In this document: positions 1 through 10,325 of the stretch, piece by piece
How the letters are laid out: each line of letters opens with the position of its first letter
Position numbering within the stretch: position 1 is the first letter of the stretch
NCBI GenBank assembly: GCA_020746875.1
Contig: JAGTJL010000036.1
Span: 62,001 to 126,000, forward strand
Reading direction: 5' to 3'
From: Rhexocercosporidium sp. MPI-PUGE-AT-0058
Lineage: Eukaryota; Ascomycota; Leotiomycetes; Helotiales
DNA length: 64,000 nucleotides
Program-made: the position numbers and the translations under genes
Notes under the pieces: model-generated
Databases searched by the model: none
Seen by the model: the letters and a program-made list of their open reading frames with translations, nothing else
Told to the model about the DNA's origin: nothing

Positions 1-622
1 TTGGTCGCGAAGAATGGGACAGCCTACTCGGCCACTGCCAGGTGCGACTCTACCCTACTATCTTTCCCATGTCACTAACATGGGAAAGGCTGTATGTGAT
101 TGGCCAGCAATATGTTTTGCAAAAGAGCTCATAGAGGCATATCCAGAAGCGAAAGTGATCTTGACGACTAGAAATGTGGATACTTGGCACGCGTCCGTCA
201 TGAAGACTGGCTACTGGCGAGCAAAAGACCCTGAGCTTAAGATTGCATCTTACTTTGACTGGGGTGCCGGGCTCTACTACCCTATGTTGACGAAGTTCTT
301 CGAAACTTTCTTCAAGGATGACTTCCCCAATAAGGGGAAGGAGGTCTTCGCTGAGCACTACAAGGAGGTTCGCAGCCTAGTCCCAAAGAACAACTTGCTG
401 GAGTTCAATGTAGCAGAAGGATGGGGACCTCTATGCGAGTTTCTGGGAGAGCCAAAGCCGTTGAATGAGCCGTTCCCTCATGCCAACAATGCAGACAGCT
501 TCGTGAAGAGGTGCAGAGCACGAAACAGGGCGCAGATGTGCAACGCGGCGTTTAGATACGCAGTGATTGGGATGTGCTTGTACATAGCGTACCTGTTTCT
601 TGGGTACGTGATGATGTTTTAG
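1..622 (+). CDS. Sulfotransferase-like P-loop protein, 3' part (5' end outside window)
   Basis: The gene enters from the left edge. Exon <1-41 reads in frame 3 and ends in WDSLLGHCQ. An intron at 42-88 (GT...CTAAC...AG, 47 nt) joins it to AVCDWPA, and the frame then runs to the stop at 620-622. The segment W-x3-LLG-x6-DWP, followed by AYPEAKVILTTRNVDTWHAS, is typical of the fungal sulfotransferase-like family (P-loop NTPase fold; the R-x6-WxxS part corresponds to the PAPS 3'-phosphate binding strand). A hydrophobic segment close to the C-terminus (about the last 23 residues, ending GYVMMF) suggests a tail anchor in a membrane. The N-terminal P-loop is not in the window. These proteins are common in Pezizomycotina and their substrates are generally unknown, so I assign no substrate. 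Family call is fairly sure; an ATG at position 14 would be a false start inside the exon. Confidence 0.8.
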   Translation, partial: WSRRMGQPTRPLPGATLPYYLSHVTNMGKAVCDWPAICFAKELIEAYPEAKVILTTRNVDTWHASVMKTGYWRAKDPELKIASYFDWGAGLYYPMLTKFFETFFKDDFPNKGKEVFAEHYKEVRSLVPKNNLLEFNVAEGWGPLCEFLGEPKPLNEPFPHANNADSFVKRCRARNRAQMCNAAFRYAVIGMCLYIAYLFLGYVMMF

Positions 623-2656
623 ACGCGTGGAGTATTCTGGCGTTGGTCTTTGTAAGAACGAAATAGTCAAGGTGCATAGAAACTTGACGAGACGGAAGAG
701 CGTCTGGGGCTGGGGCTGGGCGGAGATAGATCCTGCAATGCGAAAACGTATTGCTAACGAGACTCCGATTGTGTATGTGTATCGCGACTGAAAGACGATA
801 ATTAAGCATCACTGTTGCTCCCATGATGGCTCCGCAACTTGATGCCAGTGTCAACCGCCATGAGTCAGGTAGAAAGTGATGCAGCAGTAATCTGGCTTCG
901 AAAGGTCGGCGACATGGGACAATATGGGGTCGCAAACCCAAAGGAGAAACGGACAATATCTAAGAATTTGAAACTGAAAAAGAACCGAAGGCTTAAAGAA
1001 AAAGTTAAAAAGAAAAGTGAAAACTGACGTTAATCCGAGGAGTCCGGGAAGACTGAGTCGCCTAGAGACTTATGGGAAGTTTACGAGGCTCGCGTGTCCT
1101 GCGCTAGCGGTACTCAGCATGGTGGCATTCTCCAATTTGATCGCGTGATGGGGCTGACTTGTAAGCTGAATCAAGTCGCTATTCGATTACAATCGAGGAA
1201 TTTCGTCAAGGATTTTCGTTATGTATCCAGCTCTGGAAAGAGACAGTTTCCGTCGAGAATGAGCGATTTGAACTGAAGCACGTCACACGTGACTAGCACG
1301 TTATGTGAGCTTTTGGGAGTTTTGGAGGCTCGGAGGTGCGAGTCTGAGCTGGTGAGTGGGTGTATGTCGGTATATCGATCGCTCGTAAATATAGTCTACT
1401 GATGATTGCCGGGTGGAAAAGATGAGTAGCGGATCCAAATGCGAATTTCGTACCTTCAAGACAAGCCGCTAGAGCACGACGATTTCATCCACAGGAACAC
1501 AAGATGAGGTCCCCTCGCAAGCGAACCAGTAAGCAAAGAGCTATGGTTTGGAATGCGTTGGAAGATCATGTTGGAACCGTCACCAAGATGGAGTTGACAG
1601 TGGCTCTCCCTGTGTTTACTGATCAGATGGCCCTAGGGAGTTCGTTGCGCAGGTGGTTGAAGCTGAAGATGGAGATAGAATCGAAGGCGTCAAAAGCGTA
1701 GAATCATACAGATACGATCAGAAAAAATATGGCGGTCTTCCGGTAAGAATGAGGTGGTGTCGTTGGGCTAATTGATGACTAGATTTAGGAAAAGCTGAGA
1801 TATCGGATGAAGGTTAAGATATAGATAGTCTTTCTCACGATCAAAGCTTCCCCAATCGGAAGCGAGGTTTCACTTGCCAGTAGTTTGAAGGAGACGAAAG
1901 ATATGAGAAGAAGTGTCTTGAAAATGAACCGAGGTGGACTTAATCTTTAATCATGGTAGGAATATAATGTCTCTAATTTTGTGTAAGATGTAAGAGGGAC
2001 TCGCTTCAGCTGTTTAAGTCCTTTGGTTTTGGCGAGCTGTGAGGCTGTGTTTTGTTATAAAAACATCAACTACGTGCACCAAGACTATTTCTCTAATCTC
2101 TGATCCCATATCTAGTATGGGCGAGCCTTACTTACTGTACACTCTCCGCCTATCAGCCCACTAACATGACTGGGGTTTCCTTATAATCCGCACCCCCTTG
2201 CCGTGTGTGTTCCTTTCTGAACGATAGATTTTACTCCGCAGCGTATTCCTCGCTCCCACCTCCGACCTACCAGTCACTTTCTTACTTTGTTCCTCTTCTC
2301 CCCTCTACCCCATTACCATTATTACTGAGACCATATCCCCACCCCCTAAACTAACACCGTATCCTGACTATAACGACATGCCGAGCTAAGTCTGTACATC
2401 GTCCATGGCCGAGGTGGCTATTTCGCTGCTCAGAAAGTACCGGATCTGCGTGTACGGGCGATACCAGGGGTTGTTAGGTGAGTAATGAGATGATTTGGTC
2501 GTGAGCGTTTGGCGGTGGGAGGAGAGAGAGAAGACGACGTACTTTCTCAAACATAGTGGTAGGACTCATAGAAAGCCACGACACGTAGAAAACGACATTA
2601 GGAAATTTGAGAGAAACCAAAACGACTTGTATTATCACACTACCCTCACCACATCT
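623..2656. other. Convergent intergenic region, about 2 kb, no gene seen
   Basis: Lies between the 3' ends of the sulfotransferase-like gene (+) and the SDR gene (-). Only short, unconvincing open frames are present. A C/T-rich tract on the plus strand covers roughly 2090-2350. Two related 30-nt blocks near 1066 and 1303 share the words TGGGA(A)GTTT and GAGGCTCG; nothing else is recognisable. Confidence 0.6.
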
Positions 2657-3779
2657 CTACATGTTCCTTCCACCAGTAACCATAAGCACCTGGCCCGTAA
2701 TATAACTAAACAACGGACTCGCTACCGCAAGAATACTACTCGCAGCCTCCGTCGCTGTCCCAGCTCTCCTAAGCGGAATGTCCAGATTAGCATCCTTCCC
2801 CTGACTGCCCTGACCCTTCGGTATCCCAAGCGCAATCTTCTCCCCATCCGGTGTCGTAACAAACGCACCATCCTCTTTCGCCGCCGTCAGACGTGTCAAA
2901 ATATGTCCGAAAGCAATCGAGTTTGCTCTAACCCCGAACTTAGGACCCCATTCCTTAGCAATGACTTTCGTGAGGCCGTTGATGCCTGATTTCGCGACGC
3001 CGTAGTTGGCTTGTCCTGCGTTGCCGTGCACACCTGAGGTCGAGGAGATGTTTATTATGCAGCGGGGCTCGCCGTCGGTTACGCGGAAGAAAGGGGCTGC
3101 TTCACGGACGAGTTTGAAGGGCGCGGTGTTGTGGAGGGCGATGATGTTTTCCCATTGTTTGTCGGTCATCTGTGGGTGTGGGTTTGATCAGCTTTGGGAG
3201 GATGTGAGGTTGGTGAGGTAGTGATGGGAGGGAGGGAGAGGTCTAGGATTGACCAGTCTGGAGACATGTTGCGGATGCCGAGATGGTATTGGATGTGTTG
3301 TACCTTGTGGATAACGCCGTCCCAGGTATATCTGCGGAATACTCTTAGTCGTTCTCTTTTGTTTTGACCTTGCAGTTGGGTTGAAATGCTTACCCCGCAT
3401 TGTTCACAATGATATGAATCTTCCCGTTGCCAAACTCGGCAGCTTTCTTCACGAGGTTCTTGAGGTATTCGGCATCTAGCATATCACCTGGGACAGCAAG
3501 TGCTTTTCCGCCGGATTTGTTGATCTTGTCTGCCACTTCATTGGCTTTCGCTGCTTGGGGTCAGTACAGTTCTAGGCTAGACATGTTCTGCTAATTGTAT
3601 TTAGATATCGTACCTCCGTCAATATCCGAGACGATTACTTTGGCTCCTTCATTTGCGAAGAGTCGAGCTGTTTCGGCGCCGATTCCTTGTCCTGAGCCAG
3701 TGATGATGGCTACTTGCCCTGCCAACATACCACTAGGGTAGTTGAGGTGGCTAGCGATTTGAGCTGCGCGTTGTGCCAT
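2657..3779 (-). CDS. Short-chain dehydrogenase/reductase (SDR), 287 aa, four exons
   Basis: NAD(P)-dependent oxidoreductase of the classical SDR family, FabG-like. Exons on the minus strand: 3779-3614, 3550-3394, 3331-3304 (only 28 nt) and 3169-2657. Joined, they give 287 residues. The cofactor motif TGSGQGIG sits at about 27-34, an acidic SDID follows strand 2 (favouring NAD), and NNAG is at 105-108. The catalytic set is Asn131, Ser160, Tyr173 and Lys177 in ANYGVAK. The C-terminus ITGQVLMVTGG is the usual last strand. The first intron ends in a tandem AAG-CAG acceptor (3551-3556), so one Ala is optional; I chose the form that keeps DIDGAKA aligned with family spacing. Start: first ATG in frame with the Rossmann fold about 20 residues downstream. 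The substrate cannot be read from the sequence. Tandem on the same strand as the PAQR gene. Confidence 0.9.
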
Positions 3780-4162
3780 CGTGACAGATATCTGGTCGTG
3801 GTGTTTAGATATAAGATTGCAAGAATTGAACTATGGAGTGTCGAATGGGAAAGACTTTCCCATGTTGTTGAAGGTTGGGAGTCTTTTTGTTGTAAGCTCG
3901 AGGTGGGGAAATGGAAGCTTTCCCCGGATTTGTCGATCTCCAGCCGAGCCGAGGCCGAGGCTGACCTCAGCCTTGCCGCAGTGCAAGTACAGACACATGC
4001 GAAAAGGAGAGCGTGCAAACCTCTGCGACTTCGACAATGTATATAAGGAAAGGCACCATTTCACCGCATTGTCGAAACAAGGCGCAAGCTCGTAGTTGTC
4101 ATAACTGAAATTGCTAAAATTTTATCTACCGTGGAACTGTGGTGAAAGCCAGCCTTTTCCAG
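3780..4162. other. Spacer between two minus-strand genes (SDR promoter and PAQR 3' region)
   Basis: 383 bp between the PAQR stop and the SDR start. It contains a TATATA-like word at about 4039-4044, around 260 bp upstream of the SDR start. A short self-complementary stretch GGGAAAGACTTTCCC lies at about 3847-3861. Overlapping open frames on both strands here have no protein-like features. Confidence 0.4.
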
Positions 4163-5186
4163 CTAACAGGTTACACCTGGATATCTATGATGGAAATCGA
4201 ATGCTCTCAAGAGCCCATACAGATGAGACGCGGCAGCCATAACGACAAGAACATGGAAGATCTGATGAGAACTTCCCCAAATATCAAAGGATCCTGGCCA
4301 TGAGCGTTCCGGCCAACGAGCCTGACATAATTAGCTTGAGGTCTTCGGGAACAGAATTGGTGTAGATTTACTGCATAGAGACCTGCTCCAAGAATATAAA
4401 AGAATCCTTGGAGTACTAGCCATGTAAGGCCAATCCGGTCTCGCATCTCATGAACGCCGTATAGTTGCAAGCCGTGAAGTACAGGGAAAACTGCGGATAG
4501 TCCCATGAGAACGAACATTCCAGCTCGGTATGGTCGCCATGCAGGAGTCCTGAAGCGCTCAAATATGGAGACTGTGGCACACCCAACACCAAGAGAACAT
4601 ATCTGGAGAACATCAGTCCTTGCTTCTTAAACGATTTGTGGGAGTTGCGTACCATGATCCAGTAGAGCTCTCGCAAATGGGGATGGCAGTAGAACCCGTA
4701 GAAGATGCTTGGGATGAAACTTCCAGTTATCAAAAACACAATACCAACATAATCCAGTTTATTGCCAAACTTAGCAACAACAGGAGAATGGTTGGAAATC
4801 GTATGATATGTGCCAGACATGCCAAGACACAGAGCAGCACCGAGGAAGAAGCATCCAAATGCCAGGATATCCGACAAAGCAGCTGTCTCATATCTCGGCT
4901 TGATCGCAGCGTAAATAAAGACCCCAGCGGCGGAGAAAACGACTGCCCCAAGCAGATGAGAGTAGATATTGACCGACTCGTTGTGGAGGTAGCCAAGACT
5001 TGCAAAGGACTTTTTGAAAGATGCCGATGCCGGTCGATAACCCGAATGGATGTAGTGATTGTCTTGTTGCCAAGATGGCAAATCGTCCCAGAGCACTGTA
5101 AATGCATTTTCAACGCGCTTCTCCAACTTCACAGCGGCATCTTTGATGGCTTCGGTCGTTGACCCTCGTCTCTGTCGGACGGACAT
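4163..5186 (-). CDS. PAQR-family membrane receptor (AdipoR/Izh/hemolysin III-like), 307 aa
   Basis: Seven-helix membrane protein of the progestin and adipoQ receptor family; yeast members (Izh1-4) act in lipid and zinc homeostasis. Exons: 5186-4653, 4602-4372 and 4321-4163, with two 50-nt introns. Family marks are all present: LPSWQQDNHYIHSGYR (about 37-51), LHNESVNIYSH (68-77), SGTYHTISNHS with His128, Asp145 in KLDYVG, and the C-terminal SSHQIFHVLVV with His274 and His278. The His/Asp set is the known zinc-binding, hydrolase-like site of PAQRs. Without the second splice the last helix and its histidines would be lost, so that splice is well supported. Start: the first ATG (5186), since the upstream in-frame TTG at 5213 is not a normal fungal start. 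Shares a 276-bp promoter with the next gene. Confidence 0.92.
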
Positions 5187-5462
5187 TGTCAAGGGAGAAA
5201 TGAATGTGAACAATTGAGAAAGAAACGCGATAGGGCAGTTGGATCTCGTGAGAATGGAACTTCTCAGCCGGAAAATGGATATATTTATCAGATGTCTTCA
5301 TCAAACATGTGCAAAACGTTGAGGGTGGGTCGAGGCTGCCGCCGAGGGATGTTTTTCAAGCGAGACGCTAAAATCGGGTCTCCAAAGACGAGGCTGAATG
5401 ATCCGGATCTCAAGCCATCCAACCACCAGCACCACCACTCACTCTCTCTCCAGATAACTTCA
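5187..5462. promoter_or_regulatory. Compact bidirectional promoter (PAQR / CSN8-like)
   Basis: 276 bp separate the two divergent ATGs, so both 5' leaders and both core promoters must lie here. Runs of CCAACCACCAGCACC and CTCTCTCTC precede the plus-strand start. No TATA box is evident. Confidence 0.6.
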
Positions 5463-6439
5463 ATGTCGTCGCGCGGCGGCCGTGCACCTTCAGGGCCATG
5501 GAGTCGACTGAAGCCTATGAATCTCGACCCTCTCGAGGTCATCGGTCTGCCGTCGAAAGGCGACAACAGGTAAACATCCGCTCATCCCTTGTCAGGGCAA
5601 GTTGTCGTAATCACTAATGGGGGACCAGGCTCCTCGATCATAAAGCACAAGAACGATACTACACGAAAATTGTTGAACGATACATGGCATTCTGCTCCGA
5701 AGCAGGTCGAGGCGACGAACTTCTAAGGCGGATGGCCCGAATGGATATCTCCAACCAGAACATCACTGAGAGCCAGCGACCGAAGACAGCACCTGCGACT
5801 CCCACTATATCCATGAATGCTATGGCTGCCAATTCTGATGTCTCTGGGCAGAAGGATCTCTCGGTACTGATGATGGCTATGAGGAAATTGCGGGAGGGGA
5901 TTGTAGCTTCGAAGAGGGTAGACGACTTCTCGATTCAGGCATACATCTTCTGCATTCGACTGTCGATATTGGTGAAGCATATGGAATCTTACCATCCAGC
6001 TATCCTCCATCTTCTCAAGAAGATGCATACGGTCCAGCCTCTTACGAATACGGAATTGCAAGAGTTCGTGGGGTATTTAGTACTAGATCTTGCATGCAGG
6101 CAAAATGACCTGTCCCAAGCCTACCTTGTGAGGAACGAATACCGACTGCATGACAACAAAGTGGACGCCATACTTCGGTCTCTTACTCATGACAATTACT
6201 TCTTGTTCTGGAGAGTGAAACGAAGTGTAGATGGCCATAAAGCGAAACTCTTGGAATTTGCTGAGGACGGCATGAAGAAGCAGGCGTTGAAGTGCCTAGG
6301 GAGAAGCTACCTGAGTGTTGATCTACCTACTGTGGAGCAGTCTACGAATACACCTTGGCCACTGTTGATAAAGGAGTATGGCGTTGGGTGGCATCTAGAA
6401 GGGACGAAAGTCATTATTCGAAAGCCGAAGACGAAATGA
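5463..6439 (+). CDS. CSN8/PSMD8/eIF3K (SAC3-like) domain protein, 305 aa
   Basis: Two exons, 5463-5569 and 5629-6439, joined through a 59-nt intron with an ACTAAT branch site. The junction gives DNRLLDHKAQERYY. The protein is helical: about 60 residues of amphipathic start (IVERYMAFCSEAGRGDELLRR), a short variable linker with PATPT, then a block (about 105-290) typical of the CSN8/PSMD8/eIF3K and SAC3 type. Supporting segments are FRVKRS-like FWRVKRSVDGHKAKLLEFA and a winged-helix-like end with KCLGRSYLSVDLPTVEQ. Such folds sit in the proteasome lid, COP9, eIF3 and TREX-2-like mRNA complexes. Which complex this protein serves cannot be told from sequence alone. Likely constitutive, from a shared promoter with the PAQR gene. 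Domain family is moderately sure, role is not. Confidence 0.7.
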
Positions 6440-9062
6440 TTATTCAACATCTATCATCGACGTCATTCAATTACGCAATTCTGCACAACGAATATCTGTT
6501 GGATCATGGGTACGTCTCTTTCTGAGAAGTACTATTGCGATGCTAACAATGACCAAGTTGATCAATTATACCGTGCGTTCCAGAATTTGGCGTACCCGGT
6601 AGCTACATATCGTGGTTCCCACGATATCACATTTATACTCAAGGGCTGTCTAGTTCTACAACCAAAATTGCGAGGCCCCGGCCCAAGCCAACTGGCTCAG
6701 TATCGTCATCAGCTCGTGATTGCTGCGTTCATGGGCATCCTCGTGATACCATCCTTCAAAGACCGAGTCGAGACCTCACGATCCAACCTAGCAGATGACA
6801 AGGGAAAAACGCTCCGAGCTTTAGGAAGTCTTGGATGTCATGGTGCTGGGCAGGGTAAATATGGGGCGTGGGCCAAATGAGAAGCGATAAATCATGACAG
6901 CATCTAATCAACATTCTCGAACTCCTCTGATGGAGCATTACATGAACATCCCATCCTCGTTAGAATGCCATATTTGGGAAGCCAGGTTTTTCGGCTCATC
7001 TTGGCCATGTGTTTACACAATTTGCCCCAGGATCTATCATGAAGCTGTCACTCCGCAATTCTGTGATCAAGGCTAGTGCCTAGTGTTCGTTGTGTAAATT
7101 CATCTCTCTCGTCCATCGCGCTTCGTTCTTAGTTTCCCAGCATTGATTCATTGCGTCTCCGACAACTGTTCAATAACACCATGCTTTACTGTAGAAGTGT
7201 GGTCATGGTCAGCGTCTTTCTTATCTCTGTTGCATATCACAATCTTGAGATGTTAGGCGGTATTGAATTCAGTTCGGCTTCTGGCCGCATTCTTCTATTT
7301 TGGTTTGGTTGGCAAGGATCACCTCCTTGACAGTGATAACCTCTCCGAAGTATGGGTGGTCTGCTATCTCTGCTCTGTTTTCTGTTGCATGTCGCTGCCA
7401 TTGTACTTTCCTGGTACTGTATTCTTACTCTTTGGTTTATTTTATGACTGAGGTCGCAAGCTCATGCTCGATCCACATTGACGGCCATCGAACCATGATT
7501 TCTTCCTTTTGTTGTATGCCGTAAAGATTACGAACTGCAATTGCATTGGATTTCACCGTTTTTTTGCCAATTCCTCGTACAAATGTACCATAATCGAACT
7601 GTACTGTGTTTGGTAGCCTGGTATCTTGGCAAAAAGTGTTATCTTTGACTTGGGATTGAGTGCATTGTCATATCTACAGCAGAAGTACGTTGTCATTGGC
7701 AAAAGCCAACAGTTGCTCGGTAGTACTCGGTCGGTCGGTCCAAGATCCTCCCAAAGAGGCGTGGTCAGGTCGCCTTGGTAACGAGTGTATTGCCTTTCGG
7801 TTCGAGACCACTTTATCGAATCACTAAACTCTATTACACAGCGCTGGCTTTTTTCTAAATTTGATTATTGCAGGCGACGTCTTTGGGTCGGTCTCATTCG
7901 CCTATGTCCGTTTGCCTAGCACGCCATCAATTGACCTGAAATTTGCTGTTCTTGGATGGCATACTCCGTTCCCTACCAGATCCAATTCGTTCCAAGTTCT
8001 GTCAACTCTGCCAAGCCAGTCGCTTCGGCCGGACTGCTACCACAAGATGTTGTGAATTTACTTTCTCGACTTATTTTCTCTCGGACAGTTCCGCCTCCTC
8101 ATTTTCGCTCAAGATAGAACGGTCCTAGCAAGGTTACGTTTCATCAATGGAGCCTCGCCATATCCTTGATGCTTTAGCGGAGATGTTTTGAGTCTCTTCT
8201 AGATTCTCAACTGCTGCCTTGAACTATCGTGTCGATTTTAATAGTCTCTTGGCATCTCGCTCGGATATTTCATCAATTCTACATCTGTTCGTATACTTAT
8301 CAACATCCACGGTTTCGCAGACTTACATCGTTGGTCTTTCATCCAAGGACATCCGATAGGTCAGATATCGCCACAGTTTACTTTGATAGTCTTCGATCGA
8401 TAGTAACACCGACCTCCTAGCGTTACGATAGCTTTAAAGTTATAAGTACAACTCCACTATTACCGCCAGACGGCTTTTGAAAAACAAATCGACCATTTCC
8501 ACGATGCCGATACCATCCGAGGATGTGATCATATCGGTCTTTGGGTCATTTTCCCCAATATTAACCGTGATTTACCACGGTTTACCATAGTTTCCTTTCC
8601 TTGCCGGGACTTTCTTCCAGCTCATAGTTCCACGCAACTCTTTCCTGTTCTGAAGAGCCATCAGAATTATGTCACGAACTCCACAGATAACCCGGGATAT
8701 CAGAATTGTGATTCATTCAATTATACATTAGTACGAACAATTCCGATTCCACGCCCCTCGACCAAGAAAAGCAATTCCACATGTCAAATGTCCCAAAACA
8801 AATTCTGCAAGTGCATTTGCTTTTCCCTCAGTTGTACGGAATATTCAAAATCATGTATCTTTTCTTACCTTTCTCTTCATTTTTGGGTGCTCTCGTCGGG
8901 TTAGTGGCGACGATGAGCCGTTGTTGATTGTCTTTTCGCGATGAACTCTCTGCTATTCTTTTCCATTCTCTCGCATAACAAAAGCACTTTGTCAAAAGAC
9001 AACAGAAAAAACACCGAACCGCACACGTCGGCAAGTTTGAGATCTCCGTGGAGAAGTCAATA
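6440..9062. other. Intergenic, about 2.6 kb, no supported gene
   Basis: Downstream of the CSN8-like gene (+) and of the coiled-coil gene (-), so again convergent. Open frames such as 6506-6880 (+) show no conserved look. The stretch 7100-8830 is T-rich on the plus strand, with poly-T runs and CGGTCGGTCGGTCC near 7731. I found no tRNA: a GGTTCGAGACC B-box-like word at about 7799 has no matching stem. Confidence 0.5.
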
Positions 9063-9871
9063 TCAGCCCGGAACAGGGTAACAAATCTGTCCGCATTCAA
9101 AGACGTCCTGCATCTCTGTCTGCAGCTGGTCTAAGCCAGTAGACTTCGAAATAAGACGCCTCAGATATTCAAAGACACTATCCAAGGTCCAGCGTTCCTC
9201 CTCAGTAACGGCGGTCTGATCGCTTTCTGCACCGCATTCAGAAGGGGAGCCGCAGGCGAAGAATTTACAGTCGCCACGACAGCAGGCGAAGGAACGACTG
9301 TCGATCCTACAGACATGTCTCTCTCCAGACACATCTCCAACTCGGTCGCAACCTCCTCCCACTCCCCAGCTCCAATTAACAAATTCTTAAACTTCTGAAA
9401 CCGTGCAATCCTTCCCATACACCTCGCCTCTCGATTCTCCAACTCCTTCTCCTTCTCATCCAGCACCTTTTGCAGGTCCAGGCGTCGCTTTATCTCTTGA
9501 ATCACACTCCATGACGAAGTGAACTCAATAGCAACAGGTGCAACCACCTCTCTCAATAAAGTCTTCGCAGCTTCAACCTCGTCGTTTACCTTGACACGAC
9601 GCAGTTCCGCGTCACGGACTTGGATGAAAGTGACTTTGGCGTGGTTCTTGAGCCTTTTCATCATGACGATGCTGTGGCGGCCGTCTGGTCTTTCAGCGCC
9701 GGCTCGTCGATTTACGATGTCTAGTAGATGAAGCTCGGAGGCTGATTGAGGCTGCCAATCTGGGTTGAAGTAGATTGGGTGGTCTGCGTCGATGTGGTAG
9801 CTTGTCCAGGATGGAGGGACGTTGGCCTGGAGGACTGAGTCGATGGACTCTAAGGTAGGAAGGCGAGGCAT
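9063..9871 (-). CDS. Uncharacterised coiled-coil protein, about 251 aa (236 aa if unspliced)
   Basis: I do not recognise the family. The main exon, 9871-9269, begins MPRLPTLESIDSVLQANVPPS. It contains a run of charged heptads (about residues 115-155, RRLDLQKVLDEKEKELENRE), so a coiled coil is likely. The unspliced frame ends 236 codons in, within a low-complexity tail. A 53-nt intron at 9216-9268 (GTAAAT...CTGAAT...CAG) would switch to another frame. That frame reads TAVTEEERWTLDSVFEYLRR and ends at 9063, giving 251 residues; its more protein-like composition makes me prefer the spliced form. No signal peptide or membrane segment. Function unknown. Confidence 0.55.
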
Positions 9872-10205
9872 GGTGGGCTGAGGTGTTCTCCTGATAGGGT
9901 TATGGGTTGGAGAATTGTTTATTGAAGGAAGCTTTGATGTCGAGATTAGGCTGAACGTTCAAACCGCCAGTGAATCACTGAGGATGATGGCAGGTAAGAC
10001 GATGAGGTGGACGCCGTCAATGTTTCGAGAACAAGATATTACACTTCTTTACGGGACGTCCTACTGCGATTCGACAACACCACATAATCCCACGTCGTAA
10101 TCCAATCTTCGCAAAACGGAAAAGAAAAGAAAAGAAGGAGAAGAAGAAATCTCGCCTCCCAAAACACTCTCCTCAATACCTCATCCCCTCCAGAAAGCGA
10201 TGATA

Positions 10206-10325
10206 TCACCCGAAAACCAGCATTGCGTCGTTCCAGACTTTCGCGGGTCCTAAAACGGACGGGGCCCAGCTTTTGGAATCTGAATATGGGACTTTAACTT
10301 GATGGACCTTAGGGGTTCCTGACAT
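10206..10325 (-). CDS. Possible small protein, 39 aa (or first exon)
   Basis: A minus-strand ATG at 10325 in a good CCAAAATG context follows directly on a C/T-rich tract of about 50 nt, which is typical of fungal leaders. The frame reads MSGTPKVHQVKVPYSDSK and ends after 39 codons, with a GTGATA donor-like word overlapping the stop. It may be a genuine microprotein, the first exon of an unresolved gene, or a leader peptide for the coiled-coil gene 330 nt further on. No family recognised. Confidence 0.25.
   Translation of the reverse strand: MSGTPKVHQVKVPYSDSKSWAPSVLGPAKVWNDAMLVFG

Noticed and set aside
5187..5213. Upstream start (TTG at 5213) for the PAQR protein
   Set aside because: Non-ATG; the next in-frame ATG at 5186 has a normal context and gives the usual N-terminus.
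7799..7809. tRNA-like B box GGTTCGAGACC
   Set aside because: No A box at proper distance and no acceptor stem pairing around it.
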